Shown here: piece by piece, positions 1-8,763 of the stretch
Numbering within the stretch: the first letter of the stretch is position 1
Layout: each line of letters begins with the position of its first letter
Source: Bradyrhizobium sp. WSM471
Lineage (GTDB): Bacteria; Pseudomonadota; Alphaproteobacteria; Rhizobiales; Xanthobacteraceae
Reading direction: 5' to 3'
Assembly: GCF_000244915.1 (NCBI RefSeq)
Contig: NZ_CM001442.1
Span: 4,154,001-4,218,000 of the forward strand
Length of the DNA: 64,000 nt
Translations under genes and position numbers: made by a program
Notes under the pieces: generated by a model
Told to the model about the DNA's origin: nothing
The model's database searches: none
What the model saw: only the letters and a program-made list of their open reading frames with translations

Positions 1-547
1 GCGGATCGGTCAGGCTCTCGGCGCGGATCGCCTCCAGGCTCTGCTGGAGGTTGCTGATCTCGCTCTTCGAGAGAGTCAGCCGGTCTTCCAGCGCCTTGTT
101 GGTCTCGCGCATCTCGTTGGTGGAACGCAGCAGCGTCTCGACGATCGACTTGATCTGCTCGCGGCTCTTGGCCGATGACAGCTTTTCGGTCGCGCCCGAC
201 AGGCTGGCATCGTAGGAGCCGGTCATCCCAAGCGCGTGGCCGAGAACCTTCATCACGTCGTCGATCTCGCCGATGACGCGCGCGCCGACCTTGTCGATGC
301 GGTCGGTGGTCTTGATGTGGGAGAGATAGGTCTCGTAGATCTGATCGAGATCGGCTTCGGTCAGCTTGCCGCTCCGCGCCAGCGTCTCGTTGATGATCTT
401 GTTGAGCGGGGCGTTGTAGCCGGTGGCGTAGACGAACCAGATCTCGTAATTGCGGGGAATTGCCGTCTGCCGTAGCGATCGGATTTGACCGAGCGCTACC
501 TCGGCGAACGCCATCGTGCGTTCGTGTTCGTCGAGCACCTTGACCAC
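1..547 (-). CDS. Diguanylate cyclase (GGDEF), N-terminal part only
   Basis: Partial gene on the minus strand that runs off the left edge. About 182 codons are visible. They encode a helical N-terminal region (GQIRSLRQTAIPRNYEIW, then YATGYNAPLNKII) followed by a coiled-coil-like stretch and RAESLTDP. That last string is the usual lead-in to a GGDEF domain (SLTDPLTGLxNR). The catalytic GGDEF motif itself lies outside the window, so cyclic-di-GMP synthesis is inferred from this signature of rhizobial diguanylate cyclases. The start is uncertain: GTG at 547 keeps the reading frame longest, and ATG at 514 is the alternative. A soluble cytoplasmic enzyme is expected, since no membrane segment is visible. 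Confidence 0.75.
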   Translation of the reverse strand, partial: MVKVLDEHERTMAFAEVALGQIRSLRQTAIPRNYEIWFVYATGYNAPLNKIINETLARSGKLTEADLDQIYETYLSHIKTTDRIDKVGARVIGEIDDVMKVLGHALGMTGSYDASLSGATEKLSSAKSREQIKSIVETLLRSTNEMRETNKALEDRLTLSKSEISNLQQSLEAIRAESLTDP

Positions 548-661
548 GGAACATACCCCACAACGATCGGCGCGCCGTCGACCGCAGCAATACTTAAATT
601 ATGTTCGTAGGCTAACGGACGATCGTGAACGCCCCGTAAATATACGTCCACGAATGCATCC

Positions 662-706
662 GAAAAAGTGCGCGCCGGCTTTATTCAACCAAAGCCGGGC
701 GCGCAC
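662..706 (-). terminator. Rho-independent terminator of rhlE
   Basis: Arms at 668-682 and 691-706 form a stem of about 15 bp with a single bulged C and an 8-nt loop. On the minus strand the stem is followed by a short T run (667-663). It sits just 7 bp beyond the rhlE stop codon. Confidence 0.8.
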
Positions 707-712
707 CGCGCT

Positions 713-2272
713 TCAGGCACCGGCGGGGGAGCGAACCGGCCGCAGCAGAAAGGCCGGCAGATGCGAGTGGTCGCCCGGCTCGCTGTCGGCCTCGCGTTGA
801 CGGCGCGGCTCGGGACGGCCGATCGACGGCACATGCGACGGATTGGGCTGCTGGCGCGCACCGTCACGCGGCTCGGATGATGGCTTGGCTTCACGCGGCG
901 GCCTGGCTTCACGCGGAGGTCTTGCTTCACGCGAAGGCCTGGCCTCGCGCGCGGGCCTTGCTTCGGAAGCGGGCCTTGCCTCGGGAGCGGACCGTGCTTC
1001 GGCTGAAGGCTGTGCCTCGCCACGCGGTTCGTGGCTGCGCTCACGATCGCGACCGCGCTGCGGCTTGCCGCGTCCGCCGCGTGAACGTTCACGGCCGCGC
1101 TGCTCGCGCGGACGCTCGCTCGAATCGGAAGCGTCGGTGCGGACTTCGAAATCGCCTTCGGCGCGTGGAATGGTCTGGCCGATCAGCTTCTCGATCGCGA
1201 CCATCGACTTCTGGTCGAGCGGCGTGACGAGCGAGATCGCCATGCCGGACCGGCCTGCGCGACCGGTGCGGCCGACGCGGTGGACATAATCGTCGGGATG
1301 GTGGGGAACGTCGAAATTGAAGACGTGGCTGACCTCGGGGATGTCGAGGCCGCGGGCGGCGACGTCGGATGCGACCAGCAGGGGCAGCTCGCCCTTGCGG
1401 AACTGCTCGAGTGCCGCCGTGCGGGCCGACTGGTCCATGTCGCCGTGGAGCGCGCCGACGCTGAAGCCGTGCTTTTGCAGCGATTTGTGAACGACGGCGA
1501 CCTCGCGTTTGCGATTGCAGAAGATGATCGCGTTCTGGAGATCCTTGGCCTCGCGCAGCAATCGGCGAAGCAGCTCGCGCTTCTCGTGCGCCTCGCGCCC
1601 GGCCGGGACCTGACACTGCGTAACGGTCACAGCGGTGGTGGCGGGCTTCGATACCTCGACCTTCTGCGGATTGTGCAGGAAGGTTTCGGTGATGCGGCGG
1701 ATCTCCGGCGGCATGGTCGCCGTGAAGAACAGGGTCTGCCGCGTGAACGGGACCAGCTTGCAGACGCGCTCGATGTCGGGAATGAAGCCCATGTCCAGCA
1801 TGCGGTCGGCTTCGTCGATGACGAGCAGCTCGACACCGGTGAGGAGCAGGCCGCCGCGCTCCGTGTGGTCGAGCAGGCGGCCGGGAGTGGCGATCAGGAC
1901 ATCGACGCCGCGCGTCAGCTTGGCATCCTGGTCGCCGAAGGAAACGCCGCCGATCAGGAGGGCGACGTTGAGTTTCTGGCCCGCGCCGTAGCGGTCGAAG
2001 TTTTCCTTCACCTGCGCCGCGAGTTCGCGGGTCGGCTCTAGGATCAGGGTGCGCGGCATGCGCGCCCGAGCGCGGCCCTTCTCGAGAATGGTGAGCATCG
2101 GCAGCACGAAGGCCGCGGTCTTGCCAGTGCCGGTCTGGGCGATGCCGAGCACGTCCTTGCGAGCGAGGACGTGAGGGATCGCCTGTTCCTGAATGGGGGT
2201 GGGGGTGGTGTAACCGGTGGCCGCCACTGCGGCGAGGACTTTTTCGGATAGTCCGAGATGGGTAAAAGACAT
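713..2272 (-). CDS. rhlE: DEAD-box ATP-dependent RNA helicase, RhlE type
   Basis: 519 aa with the full DEAD-box core: Q motif near residue 27, motif I AQTGTGKT (45-52), PTRELA (80-85), TPGR (129-132), DEAD (153-156), motif III as TAT (184-186) instead of the usual SAT, ARGLD (306-310) and HRVGRTGR (331-338). It unwinds short RNA duplexes, probably in ribosome assembly or RNA decay. The tail from about residue 380 is low complexity and very rich in Arg, Glu, Pro and Gly, with repeated EARPxREARP units, as in RNA-tethering tails of RhlE proteins. The start at 2272 (MSFTHLGLS) matches the family. A terminator follows directly. Confidence 0.93.
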   Translation of the reverse strand: MSFTHLGLSEKVLAAVAATGYTTPTPIQEQAIPHVLARKDVLGIAQTGTGKTAAFVLPMLTILEKGRARARMPRTLILEPTRELAAQVKENFDRYGAGQKLNVALLIGGVSFGDQDAKLTRGVDVLIATPGRLLDHTERGGLLLTGVELLVIDEADRMLDMGFIPDIERVCKLVPFTRQTLFFTATMPPEIRRITETFLHNPQKVEVSKPATTAVTVTQCQVPAGREAHEKRELLRRLLREAKDLQNAIIFCNRKREVAVVHKSLQKHGFSVGALHGDMDQSARTAALEQFRKGELPLLVASDVAARGLDIPEVSHVFNFDVPHHPDDYVHRVGRTGRAGRSGMAISLVTPLDQKSMVAIEKLIGQTIPRAEGDFEVRTDASDSSERPREQRGRERSRGGRGKPQRGRDRERSHEPRGEAQPSAEARSAPEARPASEARPAREARPSREARPPREARPPREAKPSSEPRDGARQQPNPSHVPSIGRPEPRRQREADSEPGDHSHLPAFLLRPVRSPAGA

Positions 2273-2570
2273 TGAGCCTCTGGTCGAAACCGCCGTTCGG
2301 AATCGAGGGTAATAAGGCTGTCGCGTTCCACCCCGAAACGGCGCGCTCTCAAAGAAGCTGGGGGTGCTGACTCACGCGAACAAAGCGCCAGGCTCAGGAA
2401 TCGCTCTTCGATCTGAGCCGCGTCGCCACGGAACATAGGCGGGAATCGGCCAAAGTCAATGGAGCAGGCGCGGGAAGGCCCTAAAAAACCTGAGGTTTTC
2501 GCCCAAATAGCGGGCGCGGCTGCAGTTTTCCGCCCAATCGTGCGATCGGCCGGGGCTGCCCAAACGTCGG
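2273..2570. other. Intergenic region between rhlE and the AraC gene
   Basis: About 300 bp hold the rhlE upstream region and the 3' side of the AraC-type gene. A perfect odd palindrome (7-bp arms AAAACCT/AGGTTTT around one G) lies at 2485-2499. It is too tight for a terminator hairpin and could be a protein-binding site. No gene is visible. Confidence 0.35.
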
Positions 2571-3590
2571 CTAACGCCCCTCCGGCCTCTGCGCGCGGAA
2601 GTCGCCGGGGGCCATCCCGTAGGCGGCGTTGAAGACCCGGTAATAGGTCGCGAGGCTGTCGAAGCCGCAGGAGGTCGCGATGTCGGCGATCAACCGGTCC
2701 GGGGCTTCGCGCATCAAGCGGCGGCTCTGGTTCAGGCGTTCGTCGGTCACGATTTGCGAGAAACTCCTGGCGGCGCCTTCGAACAACATATGCAGGTGAC
2801 GCACGGAGACGCCGAGTAGGTCGGCCACCATGGTCGGCGCCAGATTTGGGTCTTGCAGGTGACGCGCGATCAGGCGCCGTGCGTGCGAGAGCCGGGCGGT
2901 CCGCAGCGCGGCCTGCCCGAGGCGGCTGCCGGGCCGCACGATGCCGCGCTCGATCAGCGCCAGATGGGCTAAAGCCTCGACGAGGGAAGCGGCATCGGCG
3001 GCGCCGTCATCACCCGCGGCAACCTCGCCGAGATCGGCGAAGCAGGCGTCGAGCAGGGGCTTCAATCCGGGATCGTCGAACGTCCGAGGCGCAAGCTCGC
3101 GCATGCGCTTGTCCTGCGTGGAGAGGCCGCTCAAGGGAATCTTCAGGATCCGCAGGTGGAAGCCTCCCGCGCCCAGCGGTGCCGCGCGATAGGGCTGGTC
3201 GGTATGGCTGGTCGCGAAGCTGCCATTGGCGATCGTGAAGTCGCTGCCGCGCATGCCGCCGAACCAGGCGCCGCTCCCGAGCTGCTGATAGACGCAGAGG
3301 CTGTCGCCCGGCGCGTCAGCGATGTCGGTCATGCTGCGCTCGACCGTGTAGTGCGAGGCCTTCAGTTCGACGAGGCCGGCTCCGCCAAGCTGGTGCAGCG
3401 AGAATTCGCCGAAGAAGTCCGCGCGGCGTTCGCGCTCGAGTTCGACGGTGACGCCGAACAGGCCCTTGGCGCGCACCTCGCGCCAAAAGTCGAAGCGGTC
3501 GTGCGGCTCGACCTCGTCGGTGCACCAACAATACACAGCGGCCCCCACTTCCAGCGGAATTGCCCACAAGAATTGACCGAGAAAAAGCAA
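2571..3590 (-). CDS. AraC-family transcriptional regulator
   Basis: 339 aa. The N-terminal half resembles the AraC-binding-like domain (DRFDFWREV near the start, then a beta-rich region with CVYQQLGSG). The C-terminal third is a double helix-turn-helix AraC domain: PTMVADLLGVSVRHLHMLF followed by ADIATSCGFDSLATYYRVFNAAYGMAPGDFR, the classical second-helix signature. It should bind DNA and respond to a small ligand, which is unknown. The first 15 or so residues (MLFLGQFLWAIPLEVG) are atypical and the true start may be a later GTG near the VYCW codons. The neighbouring caspase-like gene is divergent, so the shared 155-bp gap could contain its target. Confidence 0.85.
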   Translation of the reverse strand: MLFLGQFLWAIPLEVGAAVYCWCTDEVEPHDRFDFWREVRAKGLFGVTVELERERRADFFGEFSLHQLGGAGLVELKASHYTVERSMTDIADAPGDSLCVYQQLGSGAWFGGMRGSDFTIANGSFATSHTDQPYRAAPLGAGGFHLRILKIPLSGLSTQDKRMRELAPRTFDDPGLKPLLDACFADLGEVAAGDDGAADAASLVEALAHLALIERGIVRPGSRLGQAALRTARLSHARRLIARHLQDPNLAPTMVADLLGVSVRHLHMLFEGAARSFSQIVTDERLNQSRRLMREAPDRLIADIATSCGFDSLATYYRVFNAAYGMAPGDFRAQRPEGR

Positions 3591-3745
3591 ATTCCGGTGG
3601 CATCTACCATAGCTGGACGACAGACCTGAGTCCTCAGGGCTGTTGAACCAGCGATGTGGCTGGGCCGACTATCACATCAACGACGCGGTTCCCATGAACC
3701 GCTGTTCGAGGGAACCGGCGTGGGGCCGTTCTTGAGGGATTTTCG

Positions 3746-5260
3746 ATGACGCGTCGGCTTTTCAGAGTACTGGCAGCGCTTGGCCTCGCGGCCGGCCTCA
3801 GCGGTTTCGCGCTTCCCGCCTGTGCCGAGAAGCGCGTTGCGCTCGTCGTCGGCAACAACGACTACAGGAACGTTCCAAAGCTGCTCAAGGCGGTCAACGA
3901 CGCCCGCACCATGGGCGATACGCTGAAGCAGCTCGGCTTCTCGGTGATGGTCGCTGAAAACCAGAGCCGGCAGCAATTTTCAGAGACGCTGCTCGCGTTC
4001 GATCGGACGATCGAGCCCGGCGACACCGCGTTCTTCTTCTATGCCGGCCACGGCTTCGAGATCGCTGGCCAGAACTATCTGCTGCCGACGGACGTGCCGG
4101 CGGCGACGGAAGGGCAGGAAGAGCTGGTGCGTGACGCCTCCATCCTGGCCGATCGCATCGTCGAGCGCCTCCAGAACAAGAAGGCGCGAACCTCGATCCT
4201 GGTGTTCGACGCCTGCCGCAACAACCCGTTCGAGCGCAAGGGTACCCGCGCCGTCTCCGGTGGTGGCGGGCTTGCCCCGATGGTGCAGCTGCCCGAAGGC
4301 GTGTTCTCGGTCTTCTCGGCCGGCCCGCGCCAGACCGCGCTCGACCGCCTCTCCAACGACGACGCCAATCCCAATTCAGTGTTCACGCGCACCTTCGCCA
4401 AGGAACTGCTCCAGCCCGGCGAGAACCTGGTGCAAGTGGCGCAGCGTACGCGCCGTCTCGTCAGCGAGATGGCCGACACCGTCAAGCACAGGCAGGTGCC
4501 GGTCTATTTCGATCAGATGGTCGACGACGTCTTCCTCAGCGGCATCGCCAAGGATGCCGCCCCGCGCCCGGCCGACCCACCGGCGCAGAAGCTCGCGGCG
4601 CTGCCACCGGTCTCAGTGCCGCGCGTGCCGAAGGAGGAGACCACCAACGCGCCGATCGCGAGCTTCTCGCGCCACAATGGCGGCTGGAGCGTGGTGTTTT
4701 CCTTTGCCGATCCGACGCTCGGCGTTTCCTGGCGCATGGCCGGCAATGGCGACTTCCGCGAAACCGGCTTCATCGATACGCTCGACCCGCGTACGCGCAA
4801 GAGGATGCCGAACCCGTCGATCGAATTGCCGCCGGACGCGCAGGCCGGCACCATCGAGGTCCGCTATGTCGACCAGTCCGGTGATATGCAAGGCCCGTTC
4901 CCGATCAGGTTCGATCCCGAGGCCGCGCTGATCCGCGACCAGCGCAAGATCCTCGACATGACCGCGACGAGCTGGCTGTCGTTCCGCGAGTTCAACGGGC
5001 TGCTGGTCTACTACACGCACCTCGTGTCCTATCGCTGCGCCATCCGCGAGGTGCGCATCGGCATCGACACCGCCGTTCCGAACCAGGTGTTGAAGATGCC
5101 CGGCTGCGACATGCGCGATCCCAGCGCGATCAGCGCCGGCATGCCGCTCTACATGAAGCTCGCGCCGGCAACGCAGTTCATCTCGGTGGAGTTGACCTAT
5201 CGCGACGGCAGCGTGTCGGAGATCAAGAGCTTCCGCAGCGCGAACCGCAGCAACAACTGA
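3746..5260 (+). CDS. Secreted caspase-like (peptidase C14) protein
   Basis: 504 aa with a signal peptide (residues 1 to about 27, ending ALPACA). The caspase fold follows: KRVALVVGNNDY, catalytic His102 in FFYAGHG, and catalytic Cys157 in VFDACRNNP. Both catalytic residues are present, so activity is expected, probably against Arg/Lys sites as in orthocaspases; that specificity is family knowledge. The region after about residue 270 is proline-rich and then forms an unassigned beta-rich C-terminal domain. It is exported to the periplasm or envelope. A single gene, with no partner obvious in the neighbourhood. Its role in the cell is unknown. Confidence 0.87.
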   Translation: MTRRLFRVLAALGLAAGLSGFALPACAEKRVALVVGNNDYRNVPKLLKAVNDARTMGDTLKQLGFSVMVAENQSRQQFSETLLAFDRTIEPGDTAFFFYAGHGFEIAGQNYLLPTDVPAATEGQEELVRDASILADRIVERLQNKKARTSILVFDACRNNPFERKGTRAVSGGGGLAPMVQLPEGVFSVFSAGPRQTALDRLSNDDANPNSVFTRTFAKELLQPGENLVQVAQRTRRLVSEMADTVKHRQVPVYFDQMVDDVFLSGIAKDAAPRPADPPAQKLAALPPVSVPRVPKEETTNAPIASFSRHNGGWSVVFSFADPTLGVSWRMAGNGDFRETGFIDTLDPRTRKRMPNPSIELPPDAQAGTIEVRYVDQSGDMQGPFPIRFDPEAALIRDQRKILDMTATSWLSFREFNGLLVYYTHLVSYRCAIREVRIGIDTAVPNQVLKMPGCDMRDPSAISAGMPLYMKLAPATQFISVELTYRDGSVSEIKSFRSANRSNN

Positions 5261-5402
5261 GGTGTCGAGCGGGCCGCGTCCGCCGCAGCCATTCGCGGCG
5301 CTTCCTGATGAAGCGCTTGACGGCCTCGATCAAGGGCGGAGTCAGCGAGAAGAACGCGCCCATCGCGATCGAGGCGATGACGCGGCGCAGCAGGAGCTTC
5401 TC
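5223..5402 (-). pseudogene. Coding-like remainder of the small membrane gene beyond TAG
   Basis: Sixty codons in frame with the small gene upstream, from GAG at 5402 to TGA at 5225-5223, overlapping the last 38 bp of the caspase gene on the other strand. The predicted segment is hydrophobic and then strongly basic (RFIRKRREWLRRTRP), typical of a cytoplasmic anchor. It has no plausible start of its own with a ribosome site. Called as the lost tail of the gene at 5403-5537. Confidence 0.4.
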
Positions 5403-5537
5403 CTACTCCTCGTACGGGTAGCCGTTCTGCTCGATGCGCACCGGCGCAAGCGGCGGCCTGCGCGGTGCGATCATGATCAAGACGAAAAGCACGTTGATCA
5501 GGATCCAGACGCCGAGCAGTATGAGGATTGTCTGCAC
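5403..5537 (-). CDS. Small membrane protein cut short by an in-frame TAG
   Basis: Starting at GTG 5537, with GAGG placed about 9 nt upstream, the minus strand encodes 44 residues with one strong membrane helix (ILILLGVWILINVLFVLIMI), then APRRPPLAPVRIEQNGYPYEE and a TAG stop at 5405-5403. Past the stop the same frame stays open to a TGA at 5223. It keeps strongly G/C-ending codons and encodes KLLLRRVIASIAMGAFFSL and then a very basic stretch. A single-base change from GAG, AAG or CAG to TAG would explain this. Either a 44-aa truncated protein or a recently broken gene of about 104 codons. Confidence 0.55.
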   Translation of the reverse strand: MQTILILLGVWILINVLFVLIMIAPRRPPLAPVRIEQNGYPYEE

Positions 5538-5655
5538 TGCAATTTCCTCAATGAGTCGGAATTGGCGACAAGGCTAACGGCCATTCACAACTGCGGCAAA
5601 TGATTCTTGCTTGCTGCACTGCACAGAAACATTGACCCCTAGATGAGGACCGGCC

Positions 5656-6912
5656 GTGAAACCCGATACGCCGCAGAATCCCCAAGGCGCTTCGCTGAAA
5701 GTGCGGTGTTGCATCGTCGGCGGCGGACCGGCGGGCATGATGCTCGGCTATCTCCTGGGGCGCGCCGGCATCGATGTCGTGGTGCTGGAGAAGCATGCGG
5801 ATTTCTTCCGCGACTTCCGCGGCGACACCGTGCATCCCTCGACGCTCCAGGTGATGGACGAACTCGGCCTGATCGACGGATTCCTGAAGCTGCCGCATCA
5901 GCGCTTGCAGAAGATGGACGGCCTGTTCGGCGGTACCCCCGTTCGCATCGCCGATCTCAGCCGCCTCCGCACCAAGTACCCCTTCATCGCCTTAATGCCG
6001 CAATGGGATTTCCTGAATTTCCTGCGCGAGGCCGGCCAGCGCTTCGCCTCGCTGAAGGTGATGATGAACACCGAGGCGGTCGATCTGATCCGCCACGGCG
6101 AGACCATCGCCGGCGTGCGAGCGAATACGCCTGACGGCATCGTGGACATCGAAGCCGATCTCACCATCGCCTGTGACGGCCGGCATTCGAGCGTGCGCCA
6201 GCATTCCGGCCTCGAGGTCGAGGAGATCGGCGCGCCAATGGACGTGCTGTGGTTCCGCGTCGGACGCAAGGCGAACGAAACCGAGAACCTGTTCGCTCGC
6301 GTCGAGCCCGGCAAGATGATGATCACCTTCGACCGCGGCGACTACTGGCAGTGCGCCTATGTCATCGCCAAGGGACAATACGACGCGGTGAAGGCGAGGG
6401 GATTGCAGGCGCTGCTCGACGACGTCGTCCGCATGGCGCCGATCCTGAAGGGCGGCATTGCCGATGTGAAGAGTTTCGACGACGTCAAGCTGCTCACCGT
6501 CGCGATCAACCGCCTGCCGCGCTGGACGCGGCCGGGCCTGCTTCTCATCGGCGACGCCGCACATGCGATGTCGCCGGTCGGCGGCGTCGGCGTCAATCTC
6601 GCCGTGCAGGATGCGGTCGCGACCGCAAACCTGCTAGCGGACAAGCTGCAGCGCGCCTGCCCGTCGGAGAACGAACTCGATGCTGTGCGCCGTCGCCGCG
6701 AATTCCCGGTGAAGATGACGCAACGAATGCAGATGATCGTGCAGAACAACATCATCAGCGGCGCCTTGCAGGGTGGCGACCGGCCGCTGAAAGTGCCGCT
6801 GGTCCTGCGCCTCATCACCGCGCTGCCGTGGCTCCAGGGCATTCCGGCGCGCCTGCTCGCCCTTGGCGTCCGGCCCGAGCACGTGCAGTCGAAGGCTGCG
6901 CCGGCACGGTAG
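5656..6912 (+). CDS. FAD-dependent monooxygenase (PHBH/UbiH-like)
   Basis: 418 aa flavoprotein of the aromatic hydroxylase class. The dinucleotide fold GGGPAG is at residues 22-27, the DG motif (ACDGRHSSVR) at 172-181, and the GD motif (LIGDAAHAMSPVGGVGVN) around 299-314. These three define class A NAD(P)H-dependent flavin monooxygenases. The substrate cannot be read from sequence; related proteins act on phenolic or ubiquinone-like rings. No membrane segment. It stands alone between the small membrane gene and a barrel gene. The start at 5656 (MKPDTPQNP) lies just after GGCCGT without a strong ribosome site. Confidence 0.85.
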   Translation: MKPDTPQNPQGASLKVRCCIVGGGPAGMMLGYLLGRAGIDVVVLEKHADFFRDFRGDTVHPSTLQVMDELGLIDGFLKLPHQRLQKMDGLFGGTPVRIADLSRLRTKYPFIALMPQWDFLNFLREAGQRFASLKVMMNTEAVDLIRHGETIAGVRANTPDGIVDIEADLTIACDGRHSSVRQHSGLEVEEIGAPMDVLWFRVGRKANETENLFARVEPGKMMITFDRGDYWQCAYVIAKGQYDAVKARGLQALLDDVVRMAPILKGGIADVKSFDDVKLLTVAINRLPRWTRPGLLLIGDAAHAMSPVGGVGVNLAVQDAVATANLLADKLQRACPSENELDAVRRRREFPVKMTQRMQMIVQNNIISGALQGGDRPLKVPLVLRLITALPWLQGIPARLLALGVRPEHVQSKAAPAR

Positions 6913-7091
6913 CGCAAGGACTTGGTAGGGATAACGCTGCGTTAAATCGCGGTCGACGCGTTGCCCGCGTGCAACAGCGCAAACGGATTGAAGGCGCGCT
7001 GCTTGCCAATCCGACATCTTAACTGTCTTGATTCAAATTTGAGTAAGACCTGCGTGTGAGCGTGCACCCATCAAAGGACACGGGGTGTACC

Positions 7092-7862
7092 ATGCGTAAC
7101 AAGTTGATTGCCGCCTTCGCCTGCACGACCGCTCTGGTTTCGACCGGCGCCGCTTCCGCCGCCGATCTCGGTGCGCGGCCCTACACAAAGGCGCCTGCCT
7201 ATATGGAGTCGATGTTCAACTGGACCGGCTTCTATGTCGGCGGCCACATCGGCGGTGCATGGACCAACGAGCAGTTCATCAACAACGGGACCGGCGCACC
7301 GTTCGGCGATCTGACCCCGGGGCAGGGTTACCGTCAGCGCAACTCCGGCATCCTGGGCGGCGCCCAGATCGGCTACAACTGGCAGGCCAACAACTACGTG
7401 TTCGGTATGGAAGGCACGATCTCGGGCCTCGACAACAAGGGCTCGTTCTTGAACACCGCGTTCGGCGCGGGTGACGACGTGTTCTCCTGGCGCGCCAATG
7501 TGCTGGCCACCGTCGTCGGTCGTGCGGGCTTCGCCGTGCAGAACAACCTGTTCTACATCAAGGGCGGCTATGCCGGCGTGAACAACCGTCTGTCGGTCAC
7601 CGATACCGTCGGCGTGGCCACTGGTTCTGGCGGCCAGACCCATTGGGCCAACGGCTGGACCGTCGGCGCCGGCTGGGAATACGGCATCACCCGCAACTGG
7701 ATCGTCGGTCTCGAGTACAATTACGCAGCCTTCGCCAGCCAGACCTATCAACTTGGCGGCACGTCGGGCAATTACAGCTTCGATGCCAAGCCGCGCGACC
7801 TCCAGTGGGCCGTCGTGCGCGCCAGCTACAAGTTCGACGCGCCTGTCATCGCCCGCTACTGA
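7092..7862 (+). CDS. Outer membrane beta-barrel protein, Omp25/Omp31 type
   Basis: 256 aa. The start at ATG 7092 gives a clean signal peptide (MRNKLIAAFACTTALVSTG, cleavage near ASAA) followed by DLGARPYTKAP, the hallmark of this rhizobial family. The rest alternates glycine-rich strands (WTGFYVGGHIGGAW, GGAQIGYNWQ, WTVGAGWEYGITRNWIVGLEYNY) and ends in VIARY. The aromatic final residue is typical for BAM-dependent insertion. An upstream in-frame GTG would add 12 residues ahead of the signal peptide and is unlikely. One of three paralogues in this window. A strong terminator follows at 7917-7947. Confidence 0.92.
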   Translation: MRNKLIAAFACTTALVSTGAASAADLGARPYTKAPAYMESMFNWTGFYVGGHIGGAWTNEQFINNGTGAPFGDLTPGQGYRQRNSGILGGAQIGYNWQANNYVFGMEGTISGLDNKGSFLNTAFGAGDDVFSWRANVLATVVGRAGFAVQNNLFYIKGGYAGVNNRLSVTDTVGVATGSGGQTHWANGWTVGAGWEYGITRNWIVGLEYNYAAFASQTYQLGGTSGNYSFDAKPRDLQWAVVRASYKFDAPVIARY

Positions 7863-7916
7863 GTGGGTCAACGAACGACCAAGCAGCCATAAAAGACGAT
7901 CACTGCCCAAATTTAA

Positions 7917-7947
7917 AAGCCCCGGCATCGTCCGGGGCTTCTTTTTT
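7917..7947 (+). terminator. Rho-independent terminator of the barrel gene
   Basis: GCCCCGG (7919-7925) pairs with CCGGGGC (7932-7938), extended by flanking AA/TT, with a 6-nt loop and then a T-rich run (7939-7947). The core is the same sequence as the terminator of the second barrel gene at 9175-9202. Confidence 0.92.
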
Positions 7948-7971
7948 GTGTGCAGATTTATTCGCGTACGC

Positions 7972-8742
7972 CTAGGCCATCACCGAGAACCCGCCGTCGA
8001 CCGGGATCGCGGTGCCGGTGACGAAGTTGGAGGCGGACGAGGCAAGGAACACGGTGATGCCGGCGAAGTCGTCGATGTCGCCCCACCGCCCCGCAGGCGT
8101 GCGTGCCAGCACCCGCTCGTGCAATCCTGATACCTGCTGCCGCGCACCGCGGGTCAGATCGGTGTCGATCCAGCCCGGCAGGATGGCATTGACCTGGATG
8201 TTGTCGGGCGCCCACGCATTGGCGCAGGCGCGCGTATACTGAACGATGCCGCCCTTGCTCGCCGCATAGGCCGTTGCGAAGCTCGCGCCGAAGATCGACA
8301 TCATCGAGCCGATGTTGATCACTTTGCCGTTGCCGGACGCCTTCAGCGCCGGATAGGCCAGCTTCGAGCACAGGAAGGCGCTGGTGAGATTGGTGTTGAT
8401 CACCGTATTCCACTCGTCGAGCTCGAGCTCGTGCGGCGGCTTGCGGATGCTCATGCCGGCATTATTGATGAGGATGTCGATGCGGCCGAGATCACCGACG
8501 ACACGCTCGACCATTGCGGCGATGGCCGCCTTGTCGGTGACGTCGGTGGGAACGGAGATTGCCTTCACGCCGCGTTGACCGAGATCGGCAACGGCGGCGG
8601 CGGATTTGGTTTCGTTGCGTCCGACCACGGCGATGTTGGCGCCGGCATCGGCGAGGCCCCGGGCCATGCCGAGCCCGATGCCGCCATTGCCTCCCGTGAC
8701 GATCGCGACCTTGCCGCGGAGATCGAACCGACTGGATGTCAT
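7972..8742 (-). CDS. Short-chain dehydrogenase/reductase
   Basis: 256 aa classical SDR. NAD(P) motif TGGNGGIG at 16-23, NNAG at 93-96, catalytic Ser146, Tyr159 and Lys163 in the usual S-x12-YxxxK arrangement, and a C-terminal FVTGTAIPVDGGF signature. Closest in style to gluconate 5-dehydrogenase or 2-deoxygluconate 3-dehydrogenase proteins, but the substrate cannot be fixed from sequence. It lies 21 bp downstream of the small membrane gene on the same strand, and the two are probably cotranscribed. It converges with the barrel gene and its terminator. Confidence 0.9.
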   Translation of the reverse strand: MTSSRFDLRGKVAIVTGGNGGIGLGMARGLADAGANIAVVGRNETKSAAAVADLGQRGVKAISVPTDVTDKAAIAAMVERVVGDLGRIDILINNAGMSIRKPPHELELDEWNTVINTNLTSAFLCSKLAYPALKASGNGKVINIGSMMSIFGASFATAYAASKGGIVQYTRACANAWAPDNIQVNAILPGWIDTDLTRGARQQVSGLHERVLARTPAGRWGDIDDFAGITVFLASSASNFVTGTAIPVDGGFSVMA

Positions 8743-8763
8743 GCTGCTATTCCCTGGTTTCTT

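Noticed and set aside
2485..2499. Palindrome AAAACCT-G-AGGTTTT as a terminator
   Set aside because: Only one base separates the arms, so no hairpin loop can form without losing the AT-rich inner pairs, and no T tract follows. Kept only as a possible binding site.
5403..5405. TAG in the small membrane gene read as a recoded codon (pyrrolysine or selenocysteine-like)
   Set aside because: Selenocysteine uses TGA, and no sign of a pyrrolysine system is present in the window. A point mutation or truncated gene is simpler.
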